From Streptomyces alboniger (GTDB lineage Bacteria > Actinomycetota > Actinomycetes > Streptomycetales > Streptomycetaceae), in the NCBI RefSeq assembly GCF_008704395.1, contig NZ_CP023695.1:2356001-2420000 (forward strand): DNA of 64,000 bases, read 5' to 3'. Numbering within the stretch: position 1 is the first letter of the stretch; every line of letters starts with the position of its first letter. The notes under the pieces were generated by a model. That model worked only from the letters and a program-made list of their open reading frames with translations, was not told the DNA's origin and made no database searches. This document shows, piece after piece, positions 55,178-63,905 of this stretch. Position numbers and translations under genes: made by a program.

Positions 55178-56398
55178 GTGACTTCCTTCGACTCATCCCC
55201 TCAACTCAACGCCTGGCGCGCTCTGCTTGCGCTGGCCGTCGTGTTCGTCATGCTGGCGACCACGGGCTGGACCGCCGTACGCAACAACGCGGGCGAATCG
55301 TCGCCTCTCGAGGCCGCGCTCTCCGCCTGGGAGCGGGGGAACATCGACGGGCACGCGCTGCCCGACCCCGATGCTCCCGCCGCTCGGCTCACCCACTTCT
55401 TCGCCTCGCTCGACAAGCAGCAGCGCGACCGGCTCGCCCGCCGCTATCCCCTCGCGGTCGGCAACATGAACGGCGCGCCCACCGAGCTGCGTTATCGCGC
55501 GAACCGCATCGCCCTGGCACAGGCCCGCAAGATCGAGCGGGAACGCATGCACGACGAACGCCTCTCCCCAGTGGGGCAGCAGGAGGCCGAGCGCAGAATG
55601 AAGCGCTTCGGGGTCATGATGCGACCGGAGCGCCAGGTCCTCGCCTTCGACCCCATGGGTGCCGGGCGCATGGCAGAGGTCTTCGGAGACCTCGACAAGG
55701 CCCGCCGCGTCTCCGTCGTGGTGCCCGGCGTCGACACCAATGTGCTGACCTTCGAGCGGACGTTCCGCAAGTACTCGGCGCCGGTGGGCATGGCGAAGGC
55801 GCTGTACCGCGAGGAGCGCTCCGTGAACCCACGCGCGCGTACCGCCGTGATCGCCTGGGCCGACTACACCGCGCCCGCGGGGATCGGCGTGGACGCGGCC
55901 ACGTCCATGCGCGCCGAGAGCGGCGCCGTGCGGCTCGACTCCATGGTGCGAGCGCTCCCCGGGCGTTCCCCGGTCGCGCTGTACTGCCACAGCTACGGTT
56001 CCGTGGTGTGCGGTGTAGCCGCGCGGACGCTGCCCCGGCGGGTCACCGACATCGCGGTCGCGGGAAGCCCCGGCATGCGCGCCGACCGGGCGTCGCAGTT
56101 GGGTACGACGGCTCGGATCTGGGCCGCACGGGACAGCGACGACTGGATTCAAGATGTGCCGTACATGGAGGTGGGCGGGCTCGGCCATGGTGCCGACCCG
56201 GTGTCCGGCGGCTTCGGCGCGCGCGTGCTCTCGGCTGCGGGCGCCACGGGGCACACCGGCTATTTCGAGCCGGGCACGGAGAGCCTGCGCAACTTCGCCG
56301 AGATCGGCACCGGCGCGTACCACGGAGTGCGGTGCGCGAGTGCGGATGACGCCTGCCGGAAGAACATTTCCGGCGAGGCGGCGGCCCGACGCGCGTAG
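55178..56398 (+). CDS. DUF1023 alpha/beta-hydrolase, exported
   Basis: A 406-residue protein with an N-terminal membrane or signal segment (AWRALLALAVVFVMLATTGWTAV). The hydrolase domain has nucleophile Ser in LYCHSYGSVVCG, a preceding VSVVVPGVDTNV strand, GSPGMRADRASQ and a probable catalytic His in GHTGYFEPGTESLRNFA. DUF1023 proteins are putative lipases/esterases of the cell envelope. It is a clear paralogue of the gene at 59638. The GTG start has a weak AGGG upstream. Confidence 0.9.
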   Translation: MTSFDSSPQLNAWRALLALAVVFVMLATTGWTAVRNNAGESSPLEAALSAWERGNIDGHALPDPDAPAARLTHFFASLDKQQRDRLARRYPLAVGNMNGAPTELRYRANRIALAQARKIERERMHDERLSPVGQQEAERRMKRFGVMMRPERQVLAFDPMGAGRMAEVFGDLDKARRVSVVVPGVDTNVLTFERTFRKYSAPVGMAKALYREERSVNPRARTAVIAWADYTAPAGIGVDAATSMRAESGAVRLDSMVRALPGRSPVALYCHSYGSVVCGVAARTLPRRVTDIAVAGSPGMRADRASQLGTTARIWAARDSDDWIQDVPYMEVGGLGHGADPVSGGFGARVLSAAGATGHTGYFEPGTESLRNFAEIGTGAYHGVRCASADDACRKNISGEAAARRA

Positions 56399-56464
56399 AA
56401 ATCAACGAAACAGCGGCCCGCCGCAGGAGGGACGGAGAGGCGTGTGCCGCCTACGATAAGCCGC

Positions 56465-57340
56465 ATGGGTGATGTACTGGCCGGATTTCACGCCGCCTGG
56501 GAGTTCGAGTCCGACTCCGTGCTCATCCGCTTCGAACGGGGAATCCGCACGCCGAGGCTCTACCAAGCGCTCGGTGAACGGCGTATCCCGCATGAGGCGA
56601 TCGCAGCGGTGACACTCTCTCCCGGCAAACGCGGGACCGTCGTTCTGCATGCCGTGCCAAGACCGGGCGCCGATCCTCTGATGGAGGCGGCGGCGGGCCA
56701 GCTGAAGGACGGCTGCGACCCGTACCGCTTGGTGCTGCCCGCGGAGCGGGAGACGCTCGCCGAGTACTACGCGGATGAGCTGCGGGCACAGATCACAAGG
56801 GACGACGGCGGCCCTACCGACCGCTATCTGGTGGCCGCCCCCGAGGCGCCGCTGCAGTTCAAGGCATACGACGGCAAGGCCTCCTTCGACGGCAAGCTGG
56901 TGTCCTTCCGGTGGTTCTGGACGGGCGCCTCGTCGGCGAAGTGGAAGGCCGGTGACCAGAGCTTCCCCGTCTCGGACCTGAGCGGCATCGAATGGCGTTC
57001 GCCGGAGGTCTTCGAGGGCCACCTGCGGCTCCTGCGCCGAGAGACTCCCGTGGCGCAGCCCGCGCAGGCCGACCAGGATCCGGCAGCCGTGGTCTTCGGG
57101 CTCGGATACGGGCCGGTCCACGAGTCATTGCCGTTCGCCGCGTCGGTCCTCGCAGCGGTACGTGCCAGCGGCCCCGCACTGACGTCCGACGGTGTCGGCG
57201 CCACGTCGGCACCGGCCGTCCGGCGCGACCCGGCGGACATCGCGGACCGCATCCGGCACCTGGGGGACCTGCACCAGGCGGGCCTGCTCACGGACGACGA
57301 GTTCACGGCGAAGAAGGCCGAGCTGCTGGCGGAGCTGTGA
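56465..57340 (+). CDS. DUF4429 protein with C-terminal SHOCT domain
   Basis: A 291-residue protein. Two DUF4429-like beta modules (AWEFESDSVLIRFERG and KAYDGKASFDGKLVSFRWF) are followed by a linker and a SHOCT helix pair at the end (ADRIRHLGDLHQAGLLTDDEFTAKKAELLAEL), a short oligomerisation motif. Function is unknown. ATG 56465 is preferred over the longer frame. It precedes the two-component system by ~110 bp and could be unlinked. Confidence 0.88.
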   Translation: MGDVLAGFHAAWEFESDSVLIRFERGIRTPRLYQALGERRIPHEAIAAVTLSPGKRGTVVLHAVPRPGADPLMEAAAGQLKDGCDPYRLVLPAERETLAEYYADELRAQITRDDGGPTDRYLVAAPEAPLQFKAYDGKASFDGKLVSFRWFWTGASSAKWKAGDQSFPVSDLSGIEWRSPEVFEGHLRLLRRETPVAQPAQADQDPAAVVFGLGYGPVHESLPFAASVLAAVRASGPALTSDGVGATSAPAVRRDPADIADRIRHLGDLHQAGLLTDDEFTAKKAELLAEL

Positions 57341-57376
57341 TCCGCGCCGCCGAGGGGCCTGCGGAGGGGCCGGTGA

Positions 57377-57411
57377 TACCTGGGTATGAGGTGAGGTCCG
57401 GCTCCCCGGTA
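57377..57411. promoter_or_regulatory. Putative response-regulator operator upstream of the kinase gene
   Basis: TACCTGGGTA at 57377-57386 is a TACCNNGGTA palindrome. A companion CTCCCCGGTA starts 25 bp later at 57402, followed by TGACGTCGCGAC. The same pair with the same 25-bp offset precedes the second DUF1023 gene (59522 and 59547). Confidence 0.6.
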
Positions 57412-57452
57412 TGACGTCGCGACGGGGGCTTCGTGCCTACGCTGATCAGGCC

Positions 57453-58817
57453 ATGAGCAGCGCGAAGACACCCCCTGACCAAGAGCCCCGCCGCCCGGCC
57501 TCCGAGCCGGGGGGCCGCGGGGCCGGCCTCCGGCGCGCGACCGCGGCGGTCGTGGACGGCCTGCGGACGGCGGGGGCCTCGCTCTCGACACCCGCGGGCT
57601 CGACCGAGCCGCTGCTGGCGGACGCCCCCAAACGCTGGGTTCGGATGCTGCCCCACCTGCTCGCACTGGGCTTCGTCATCGTCCTCATCCCGGTCACCGT
57701 CCAGGTGCTGACGAATGACTACGGGGTGGGTGGCGGCCTGGCGGGGGCTCTGGGAGTGGCCCAGTCCGCGCCTCTGTTCCTCGCGGTCACCCGGCCGTTG
57801 CCCGCGTGGTGGATCGTCATCGTCGCGGACGTCATCGGCGCGATCGCCACGATGACCGCGGATCCCGGCCGCCTCGCCCCCTGGACCCCCATGATCATCG
57901 TGGGGTATCTGGTGCTCTGCTGTGCGCTGTCCCTGCGGGAGAGCCGCCGCACCCTCCTCGGGGTCTGGCTGGTCACGGTGGTCGCCGGGCTGGTGCTCGG
58001 GGCGTTCCGCGGCGAAGGGAGCCAGGACACCGGCGTGCTGCTGATCGTGCTGAGCGGGGCCGTACTGCTGCTCGGCGCGCTGCTGCGCGAGCGCGGGGAC
58101 GCCCGGCGCAGGCTCGTCGAGCAGGAGACGATCAGCGAGACAGAGCGCTCCCAGCGCACCCTGCTGGAGGAACGGGCCCGTATCGCCCGCGAGTTGCACG
58201 ACGTCGTCGCCCATCACATGTCGGTGATCACAGTCCAGGCCGACTCCGCGCCCTACCGACTCGACGGCCTCCCCGACGCCGCGCGCGAGGAGTTCGGGAG
58301 CATAGCGGCGAGCGCCCGGGAGTCCCTCACCGAGATGCGGCGGCTGCTCGCCGTGCTGCGCAGCGAGGGTGTGCCCGGCGAGCGGGCACCACAGCCCGGT
58401 CTCGACCGGCTGCCGCACCTGGTGGAGGCCACGGTGCGGGCGGGCATACCGATCGACCTGTCACGCCCCGAGCTGGCGATCCTCACCCAGCTGGCCGAGG
58501 TGTCACCGGCCGTGGATCTGTCCGCCTACCGCATCGTCCAGGAGGCCCTGTCGAACGTGATGCGTCACGCACCCGGGGCACGGACCAGGATCACGGTCAG
58601 TCTGGACGACAACCATCTTTTGATCCTCGTGGTCAACGGCCCGTCCACGGAGCCGCCCGCCCCGCTGGAGAGCAGCGGTACGGGCCACGGGCTTGTGGGC
58701 ATGCGCGAGCGCGTACGGTTGGTCGGCGGCACGGTCGATGCCGGGCCGCTGCCCGACGGCGGCTTCCGCGTGGCCGCCCGACTCCCCCTGCTCCCGAAGG
58801 ACTCCGCCACCGCATGA
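57453..58817 (+). CDS. Histidine kinase (NarL/DesK type)
   Basis: A 454-residue membrane sensor kinase. About six hydrophobic segments (residues 63-210) precede the HisKA_3 box RARIARELHDVVAHHMS with phospho-His249. The catalytic domain has EALSNVMRHAPGA (N box) and GTGHGLVGMRERV (G box). No extracellular sensor domain is evident, so it may sense a membrane or cell-envelope signal through its helices. ATG 57453 is chosen over 57411 because the N-terminus before it is not conserved-looking. It overlaps the response-regulator start (ATGA). Confidence 0.94.
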   Translation: MSSAKTPPDQEPRRPASEPGGRGAGLRRATAAVVDGLRTAGASLSTPAGSTEPLLADAPKRWVRMLPHLLALGFVIVLIPVTVQVLTNDYGVGGGLAGALGVAQSAPLFLAVTRPLPAWWIVIVADVIGAIATMTADPGRLAPWTPMIIVGYLVLCCALSLRESRRTLLGVWLVTVVAGLVLGAFRGEGSQDTGVLLIVLSGAVLLLGALLRERGDARRRLVEQETISETERSQRTLLEERARIARELHDVVAHHMSVITVQADSAPYRLDGLPDAAREEFGSIAASARESLTEMRRLLAVLRSEGVPGERAPQPGLDRLPHLVEATVRAGIPIDLSRPELAILTQLAEVSPAVDLSAYRIVQEALSNVMRHAPGARTRITVSLDDNHLLILVVNGPSTEPPAPLESSGTGHGLVGMRERVRLVGGTVDAGPLPDGGFRVAARLPLLPKDSATA

Positions 58818-59491
58818 CCATTCGCGTGATCATCGTCGACGACCAGGCCATGGTGCGGGCGGGGTTCGCCGCCCTGCTGGCGGCGCAGAGCGACATCGAC
58901 GTCGTGGGTGAGGCGCCGGACGGCAGGAAGGGCGTCGAGGTCAGCCGCACCACGCACCCCGACGTGGTCCTCATGGACGTCCGCATGCCGGAGATGGACG
59001 GACTCGCCGCGGCCCGCGCCCTGTTGGACCCGCCGCGGGGAGTGGTGCACCTGCCGAAGGTGCTCATGCTCACCACCTTCGACGCGGACGATTACGTATA
59101 CGAGGCGCTGCGCATCGGTGCTTCCGGCTTCCTGCTCAAGGATGCGCCGCCTGCCGATCTGATCTCGGCCGTCCGCGTCGTGGCGTCCGGCGAGGCGCTG
59201 CTCGCCCCGTCGGTGACGCGTCGCCTGATCGCGGAGTTCGCGAAGCAGCGCCCCGCACCGCGCAAGGACCAGTCCCTTCGGCTGAACGGCCTCACGCCGC
59301 GTGAGACCGAGGTACTGGTCCTGATCGCGCGCGGCCTGTCCAACCAGGAGATCGCCGAGCGCCTGGTCCTTGCCGAGCAGACGGTGAAGACCCACATCGG
59401 ACGTGTGCTCAACAAGTTGGACCTGCGGGACCGCGCCCAGGCCGTGATCTTCGCCTATGAGTCGGGGCTGGTCACGCCCGGCGGGCAGTAG
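58814..59491 (+). CDS. NarL/FixJ-family response regulator
   Basis: A 225-residue regulator. The receiver has VDDQAMVRAG, phospho-Asp55 (VVLMDVRMPEMDG) and Lys in FLLKDAPP. The LuxR-type HTH is LTPRETEVLVLIARGLSNQEIAERLVLAEQTVKTHI near the C-terminus. It is phosphorylated by the kinase whose stop it overlaps. A palindrome found before both this operon and the next one is the probable binding site, so it likely activates itself and the downstream hydrolase-acyltransferase operon. Confidence 0.95.
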   Translation: MTIRVIIVDDQAMVRAGFAALLAAQSDIDVVGEAPDGRKGVEVSRTTHPDVVLMDVRMPEMDGLAAARALLDPPRGVVHLPKVLMLTTFDADDYVYEALRIGASGFLLKDAPPADLISAVRVVASGEALLAPSVTRRLIAEFAKQRPAPRKDQSLRLNGLTPRETEVLVLIARGLSNQEIAERLVLAEQTVKTHIGRVLNKLDLRDRAQAVIFAYESGLVTPGGQ

Positions 59492-59500
59492 GCCACCCCC

Positions 59501-59556
59501 TACCTCGGTATCACCACCGCATACCCCGGTAGCACCTGAGAGTTGGCTCCGCGGTG
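59501..59556. promoter_or_regulatory. Tandem TACCNNGGTA operators before the second DUF1023 operon
   Basis: TACCTCGGTA (59501-59510) and TACCCCGGTA (59522-59531) are 21 bp apart. CTCCGCGGTG follows at 59547-59556, 25 bp after the second palindrome, then TGACGTGCGGCGAC. The layout matches 57377-57411. Confidence 0.65.
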
Positions 59557-59637
59557 TGACGTGCGGCGACACACCTTCTTCCTACCTTTCGCTTCGTCAG
59601 GCCACAGCGCGCCACGAAGCGGGGAGGGAGACCGGCC

Positions 59638-60801
59638 ATGCGGCTTCGGTCATGGAAGGTACGGAGCAAGAGGGCGCTGGTCGCCGCCGCGCTCACGACG
59701 ACGGTCGTGGCCGGCACGGCGGGCTGGACCACCGGCAATGAGCAGCAGCCGCTCACGGGCCCACCACCGGGCACGAGTTCCTGGCGCGCGGACGATGGTC
59801 TGGGGGTGCGCCTGCCGGACCCCGCGACCGCCTCTCCCGCTCGCGTGGCCGAGTTCTTCGACGCGCTGAGCGACACCCGACGCCACGAGCTGATGGAGCG
59901 ACATCCCTCGGTCGTCGGCAATCTCGACGGAGCCCCGACTACTCTTCGATACGAGGCCAACTCGCGCTTTCTGCGCGCCGAGCGAGCACGCGAGCGTGCC
60001 CGATCGACCGACCCCGACCTCACCGCGCAGGAACGCGAACGCGCCCGCGCCTTGGTCGTCCGCTACGGCGAGCTGCTCTCCCCAGGCCGCCACATACTCG
60101 CCTTCGACCCAAGAGGCCGAGGGCAAGTCGCCGAAGTCTACGGCGACTTGGAGCGGGCCGAACACGTATCCGTGGTGGTGCCGGGCTCCGACATCGACCT
60201 GAGCACCTTCGACCGCGCCAAGGACAAGTACGGCACGCCCGCCGGGATGGGCCGCTCCCTCTACGCGGCGGCCGGCGACCGCACCGCCGTGGTGGCCTGG
60301 GTGGGATACACCACGCCGGTCGGCCTCGGCACCGACGCCGCCACCGGCCGGCTCGCCGAGGCAGGGGCCCCACGCCTCGCGCGCTTCACGCAGGGTCTGA
60401 CGGCGTCCGGTGCCCCGCGGCCCGCCGTGTTCTGCCACAGCTACGGCTCGGTGGTGTGCGGCCTGGCCGCTCCGCGACTCGCCGCGACCGACCTGGTGGT
60501 GCTCGGCTCCCCCGGTATGCGGGCGGACAGCGTGGCCGACCTGAACACCGGCGCGCGGGTCTGGGCCGCCCGGGACGACAGCGACTGGATCGGCAAGGTG
60601 CCGAACGTCGAGCTGTTCGGGCTCGGCCACGGCGAGGATCCGACCGCACCCGGCTTCGGAGCCCGGCGCGTCCCGGCCGAGCAAGCAAAGGGCCACACCG
60701 GCTACTTCGCCCCGGGCACGGACTCCCTGCGGGCCTTCGCCCGTATCGCGGGCGGGGGCGACTCCACCGACGGCACCCGAACCATCGGAGCACGCACATG
60801 A
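59638..60801 (+). CDS. DUF1023 alpha/beta-hydrolase, exported (paralogue)
   Basis: A 387-residue exported hydrolase. It has a signal/anchor (RALVAAALTTTVVAGTAGWTT), nucleophile Ser in VFCHSYGSVVCGLA, VVLGSPGMRADSV, ARVWAARDDSDWI and GHTGYFAPGTDSLRAFARI. It is paralogous to the protein at 55178-56398 throughout. GGGGAGGGAG lies before ATG 59638. Its stop overlaps the acyltransferase start (ATGA), so hydrolase and acyltransferase are coupled and may act on the same envelope lipid or glycan. Two TACCNNGGTA sites precede it. Confidence 0.92.
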   Translation: MRLRSWKVRSKRALVAAALTTTVVAGTAGWTTGNEQQPLTGPPPGTSSWRADDGLGVRLPDPATASPARVAEFFDALSDTRRHELMERHPSVVGNLDGAPTTLRYEANSRFLRAERARERARSTDPDLTAQERERARALVVRYGELLSPGRHILAFDPRGRGQVAEVYGDLERAEHVSVVVPGSDIDLSTFDRAKDKYGTPAGMGRSLYAAAGDRTAVVAWVGYTTPVGLGTDAATGRLAEAGAPRLARFTQGLTASGAPRPAVFCHSYGSVVCGLAAPRLAATDLVVLGSPGMRADSVADLNTGARVWAARDDSDWIGKVPNVELFGLGHGEDPTAPGFGARRVPAEQAKGHTGYFAPGTDSLRAFARIAGGGDSTDGTRTIGART

Positions 60802-62024
60802 GCCTCCCCGCCCTGAGCGGACTGCGCCGCGCGGCGTCCGCCATCGACAGCAGGACACCGCCCCACCGCGACCGGGCCATAGACGGGCTGCGCGCCCTGG
60901 CGCTGCTCGCCGTGCCGACCGGGCACTGGCTCCTGGGCGGCTTCACCGTCGACGACGAAGGCGCGCTGCGCAACGCGAGCCCGCTGGCCTCGTTCGGATT
61001 CTTCGCACCGGTCAGCTGGGTGCTCCAGATGCTGGGCATCTTCTTCCTCGTGGGCGGCTACGCCTCCACGCTGTCGTACCGCAGGGCGGTGGCACGCGGT
61101 GAGTCGACCGGTGGCTGGCTGCGCGGGCGCGTCGCTCGGCTCGGGCGACCGGTCCTCGGGGTCACGGCGGTCTGGGCCGCGCTGATCCCGGTGCTGTACG
61201 GACTGGGGGTGCCGGGCACGACACTGCGCACGGCGTCCACCCTGGTCATCCAGCCCCTGTGGTTCGTGGGCGTCTACATGGCGATCACGGCGCTCACCCC
61301 CTGGTGCATACGCGCGGCGGAGCGGCTGGGGGCCTGGTCCGCGGTGCCGTTGCTGGGGGCGGTCGCCGTCGTCGACTTTCTGCGCTACGGCCCCTTCGCA
61401 CACGCCATGCCCTCCTGGCTTTCCCTGCTGAATCTGCTGCCGGGTTGGCTGTTCGCCTACCAACTGGGCGTTTCCTGGGGCGAGAAGAGGCTGGGAAAGC
61501 GTGGGGCCTGGCTGTTGCTCGTCGGGGGCTCGGCTCTGTTCTCCGCGCTGCTCCTCGCCTTCCACTATCCGGTGTCGATGGTCGGCATCCCCGGCGAGGC
61601 CCGGACGAACTCACATCCGCCGTCCCTGCTGGTCCTCGCCCTCGCCGCCGTGCAGAGTGGCGCGGCGGTCCTGTTGCGGGACCGCATCGGCCGACTGCTG
61701 CGCAGGCCGGGACTGTGGGCGCCGGTCGTCGTGGTCAACCTGTCGGCGATGACGATCCTGTGCTGGCACCAGACGGCACTGCTCGCCGCGGCGGTGCCCG
61801 GCTCGTTCCTCGGCGCGGTGCCGGGGCTGACGATGAGCCCCGACACGTTGGGCTGGATAGCCGCGCGGCTCGCCTGGCTTCCGCTCATCGCGGCGCTGCT
61901 GGTGCTGATAGGCCGCTACGCCCGGGGCTTCGAAACCCCGTGGAAGCGCGCGAGCCACGCGCGACGGGCCCTCGCCGGACTCCTGGCGGCCGGATTCGCG
62001 GTCTTCGCCCTGGGTCTCGCGTGA
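60798..62024 (+). CDS. Acyltransferase 3-family membrane protein
   Basis: A 408-residue acyltransferase with about ten helices. Family motifs are DRAIDGLRALALLAVPTGHWLLGGF near the start (conserved Arg and His region) and FFLVGGYASTLSYRRAVARGE, with the characteristic R-rich cytosolic loop RVARLGRPVLG. It transfers acyl groups, often acetyl or succinyl, to exported sugars or lipids. It is coupled to the DUF1023 hydrolase by an ATGA overlap and probably regulated by the adjacent two-component system. Confidence 0.9.
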   Translation: MSLPALSGLRRAASAIDSRTPPHRDRAIDGLRALALLAVPTGHWLLGGFTVDDEGALRNASPLASFGFFAPVSWVLQMLGIFFLVGGYASTLSYRRAVARGESTGGWLRGRVARLGRPVLGVTAVWAALIPVLYGLGVPGTTLRTASTLVIQPLWFVGVYMAITALTPWCIRAAERLGAWSAVPLLGAVAVVDFLRYGPFAHAMPSWLSLLNLLPGWLFAYQLGVSWGEKRLGKRGAWLLLVGGSALFSALLLAFHYPVSMVGIPGEARTNSHPPSLLVLALAAVQSGAAVLLRDRIGRLLRRPGLWAPVVVVNLSAMTILCWHQTALLAAAVPGSFLGAVPGLTMSPDTLGWIAARLAWLPLIAALLVLIGRYARGFETPWKRASHARRALAGLLAAGFAVFALGLA

Positions 62025-62103
62025 AGGGCGGGAGCCGTGTGAAAGGTCCCACGTGAAGGGCCGGGGCGTCACCGGGTGCCGGGCCCCGCTGAGCACCCCG
62101 CCT

Positions 62104-62264
62104 GGGAGTAGCCAGGCCAGAGGCCCGAAAAGGCACCCGGACCCGGCCGGACCCGGCCAGAGCCCCACCCAGGGCCCCGCCCGCGGCCGGGCCGGAGCCC
62201 CACCCAGAGCTTGGCTCACGGCCCGGCCGGGGGCCCGGCCAGCGGACCCGGCCTGGCTACTCCC
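62104..62264. repeat. 15-bp inverted repeat enclosing GC-rich direct repeats
   Basis: GGGAGTAGCCAGGCC (62104-62118) and GGCCTGGCTACTCCC (62250-62264) are perfect complements 131 bp apart. The interior repeats GAGCCCCACCCAGRG and CCGGACCCGGCC. The right arm overlaps the last codons of the aldo/keto reductase. It lies between convergent genes and could form a long hairpin. Confidence 0.8.
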
Positions 62265-63285
62265 GGCCCGCCGAGGTGAAGGTCATGTCGGCATAACGGT
62301 CGCCCGCGACGTCGGCGGCGATCGGGTCGAGCAGGGCGAGTTCCTCGTCGGAGAGGGTGATGCGGGTGGCCGCGGTGTTCTCCTCGACGCGGACGCGCTT
62401 GCGGGTGCCGGGGATCGGGACGACAGGCAGCCCGTGGACCGCGGACTGCTGCTGCACCCACGCCAGGGCGACCTGGCCGAGGCTCGCGCCATGGGCTTCG
62501 GCGACCGTGCGGACGGGGGCCAGGAGGGCTGCGTTGGCGGTGGCGTTGGCACCCGTGAAGCGGGGCTGCTGGCGGCGGAAGTCGTCCTCGCCCAGCTCCT
62601 TGTCGGCGTTGACGAACGCGCCGGTGAGGAAGCCACGGCCGAGCGGGGAGTAGGGCACGAGCGCCACGCCGAGCGCGGCGGCCGCGGGGACCACGCCCCG
62701 CTCGATGTCGCGGCTGAAGAGCGACCACTCGGACTGGAGGGCGGCGATGGGGTGGACGGCGTGGGCGGCACGCAGTTCGTCGCCGGTGACCTCGCTCAGG
62801 CCGAGGTGCTTGACCTTGCCCTCGGTGACGAGGTCGGCCATCGCGCCGACCGCCTCCTCGATGGGAACGTCCGGGTCGCGGCGGTGCATGTAGTAGAGGT
62901 CGATGGCGTCGGTGCCGAGACGGCGCAGGCTGGCTTCGACGCTGGATCGGATGTAGGAGGGAGAGTTGTCGATACGCCGCTTCGTCGGATTGTCCGGGTC
63001 GATGGCCAGGGCGAACTTGGTGGCGAGGACGATCTCGTCACGGTGCGCCTTGAGGAAAGGAGCGAGGAACTTCTCGTTCTCGCCCATGGCGTAGACGTCG
63101 GCGGTGTCGTAGAGGGTCACGCCCAGTTCGAGGGCGCGGTCCAGGGTGGCGCGGGCCTCCTCGGCGTCGGTCGGGCCGTAGGCGAAGCTCATGCCCATGC
63201 AGCCGAGGCCCTGGACACCGACCTCGGGGCCGTGGGTGCCGAGCCGGGCCGCGGCGATCTCGCCGTACGTGTTCTCAACCGTCAT
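62257..63285 (-). CDS. Aldo/keto reductase
   Basis: A 342-residue NADPH-dependent aldo/keto reductase. The catalytic tetrad is visible: Asp in LYDTADVYAMG, the Tyr five residues on (VYAMGE), Lys in EIVLATKF, and His in DLYYMHRRDP. LGCMGMSFAYG, ALQSEWSLFSRDIE, PYSPLGRGFLTG and the NADPH loop PGTRKRVRVEEN complete the family. It reduces carbonyls of small molecules. ATG 63285 lies 6 bp after the MerR stop, so the two form an operon under MerR control. Confidence 0.94.
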   Translation of the reverse strand: MTVENTYGEIAAARLGTHGPEVGVQGLGCMGMSFAYGPTDAEEARATLDRALELGVTLYDTADVYAMGENEKFLAPFLKAHRDEIVLATKFALAIDPDNPTKRRIDNSPSYIRSSVEASLRRLGTDAIDLYYMHRRDPDVPIEEAVGAMADLVTEGKVKHLGLSEVTGDELRAAHAVHPIAALQSEWSLFSRDIERGVVPAAAALGVALVPYSPLGRGFLTGAFVNADKELGEDDFRRQQPRFTGANATANAALLAPVRTVAEAHGASLGQVALAWVQQQSAVHGLPVVPIPGTRKRVRVEENTAATRITLSDEELALLDPIAADVAGDRYADMTFTSAGRE

Positions 63286-63291
63286 CAGTGT

Positions 63292-63765
63292 TCAGAGCCT
63301 CTCCGACGCCTTGCGGGCGCCCGCGTATGTGTCGATCTTGTAGTCGAGGACGGCGAGGGTGTCCTGGAGCTCCGCGATGCGGGTACGGACGTCGTGCCGG
63401 GTCCGCTCCAGGAGTTCCTGGCGCTCGGTGAAGGTGTGCTCGCCTTCGCGCACCAGTTCCGCGTATCGGACCATGTCCGCCACGGGCATCCCGGTCAAAC
63501 GGAGCTTGCCGACGAAGGCGAGCCAGTTCAGGTCACGGTTGCGGTAGCGGCGTTGGCCCGTGTGGGAGCGGTCGATGTGGGGCATCAGGCCGATCCGCTC
63601 GTACCAGCGCAGGGTGTACGCGGTGAGGCCGGTGAAGGCGGCGACCTCGCTGATCGTGTAGTGGTCCTGACCGTCCGGGCGCGGGGGCCCGGACGGTACC
63701 GAGTCGCAGCGGGCGGACCCGGGTGCGAGGCGGGGTGGGGCGGGCGTGGTCTCCATCACCGTCAT
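63292..63765 (-). CDS. MerR-family transcriptional regulator
   Basis: A 157-residue MerR regulator. The winged-helix is HYTISEVAAFTGLTAYTLRWYERIGLMPHIDRSHTGQRRY and the C-terminal part is a long dimerisation helix (ELLERTRHDVRTRIAELQDTLAVLDYKI). No Cys-rich metal loop is seen, so it likely senses an organic ligand. ATG 63765 is preferred because the promoter -10 element ends 8 bases before it. It is translated just upstream of the aldo/keto reductase and overlaps its control region. Confidence 0.92.
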   Translation of the reverse strand: MTVMETTPAPPRLAPGSARCDSVPSGPPRPDGQDHYTISEVAAFTGLTAYTLRWYERIGLMPHIDRSHTGQRRYRNRDLNWLAFVGKLRLTGMPVADMVRYAELVREGEHTFTERQELLERTRHDVRTRIAELQDTLAVLDYKIDTYAGARKASERL

Positions 63766-63772
63766 GTTCCAC

Positions 63773-63803
63773 ACGCTATGACCTTGGAGTGCGCTCCAAG
63801 CAA
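63773..63803 (-). promoter_or_regulatory. MerR-type promoter/operator
   Basis: On the minus strand TTGCTT (63798-63803), a 19-bp spacer and TAGCGT (63773-63778) flank CTTGGAG-N4-CTCCAAG (63783-63800). The 19-bp spacing and the central dyad are typical of MerR-regulated promoters. Transcription should start at about 63766, nearly at the merR ATG. Confidence 0.75.
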
Positions 63804-63833
63804 GTGGATTAGGGGGGCCAAGTGGATTAGGGG
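63801..63833. repeat. 15-bp direct repeat upstream of the MerR promoter
   Basis: CAAGTGGATTAGGGG is at 63801-63815 and 63819-63833, period 18 bp. Confidence 0.8.
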
Positions 63834-63905
63834 TGCAGTCACCGGCGACAGTCACTGGCGTCCTCCACCCGAAGTCACTGATGGTTCCAGGGAGGAATTA
63901 GGCTC

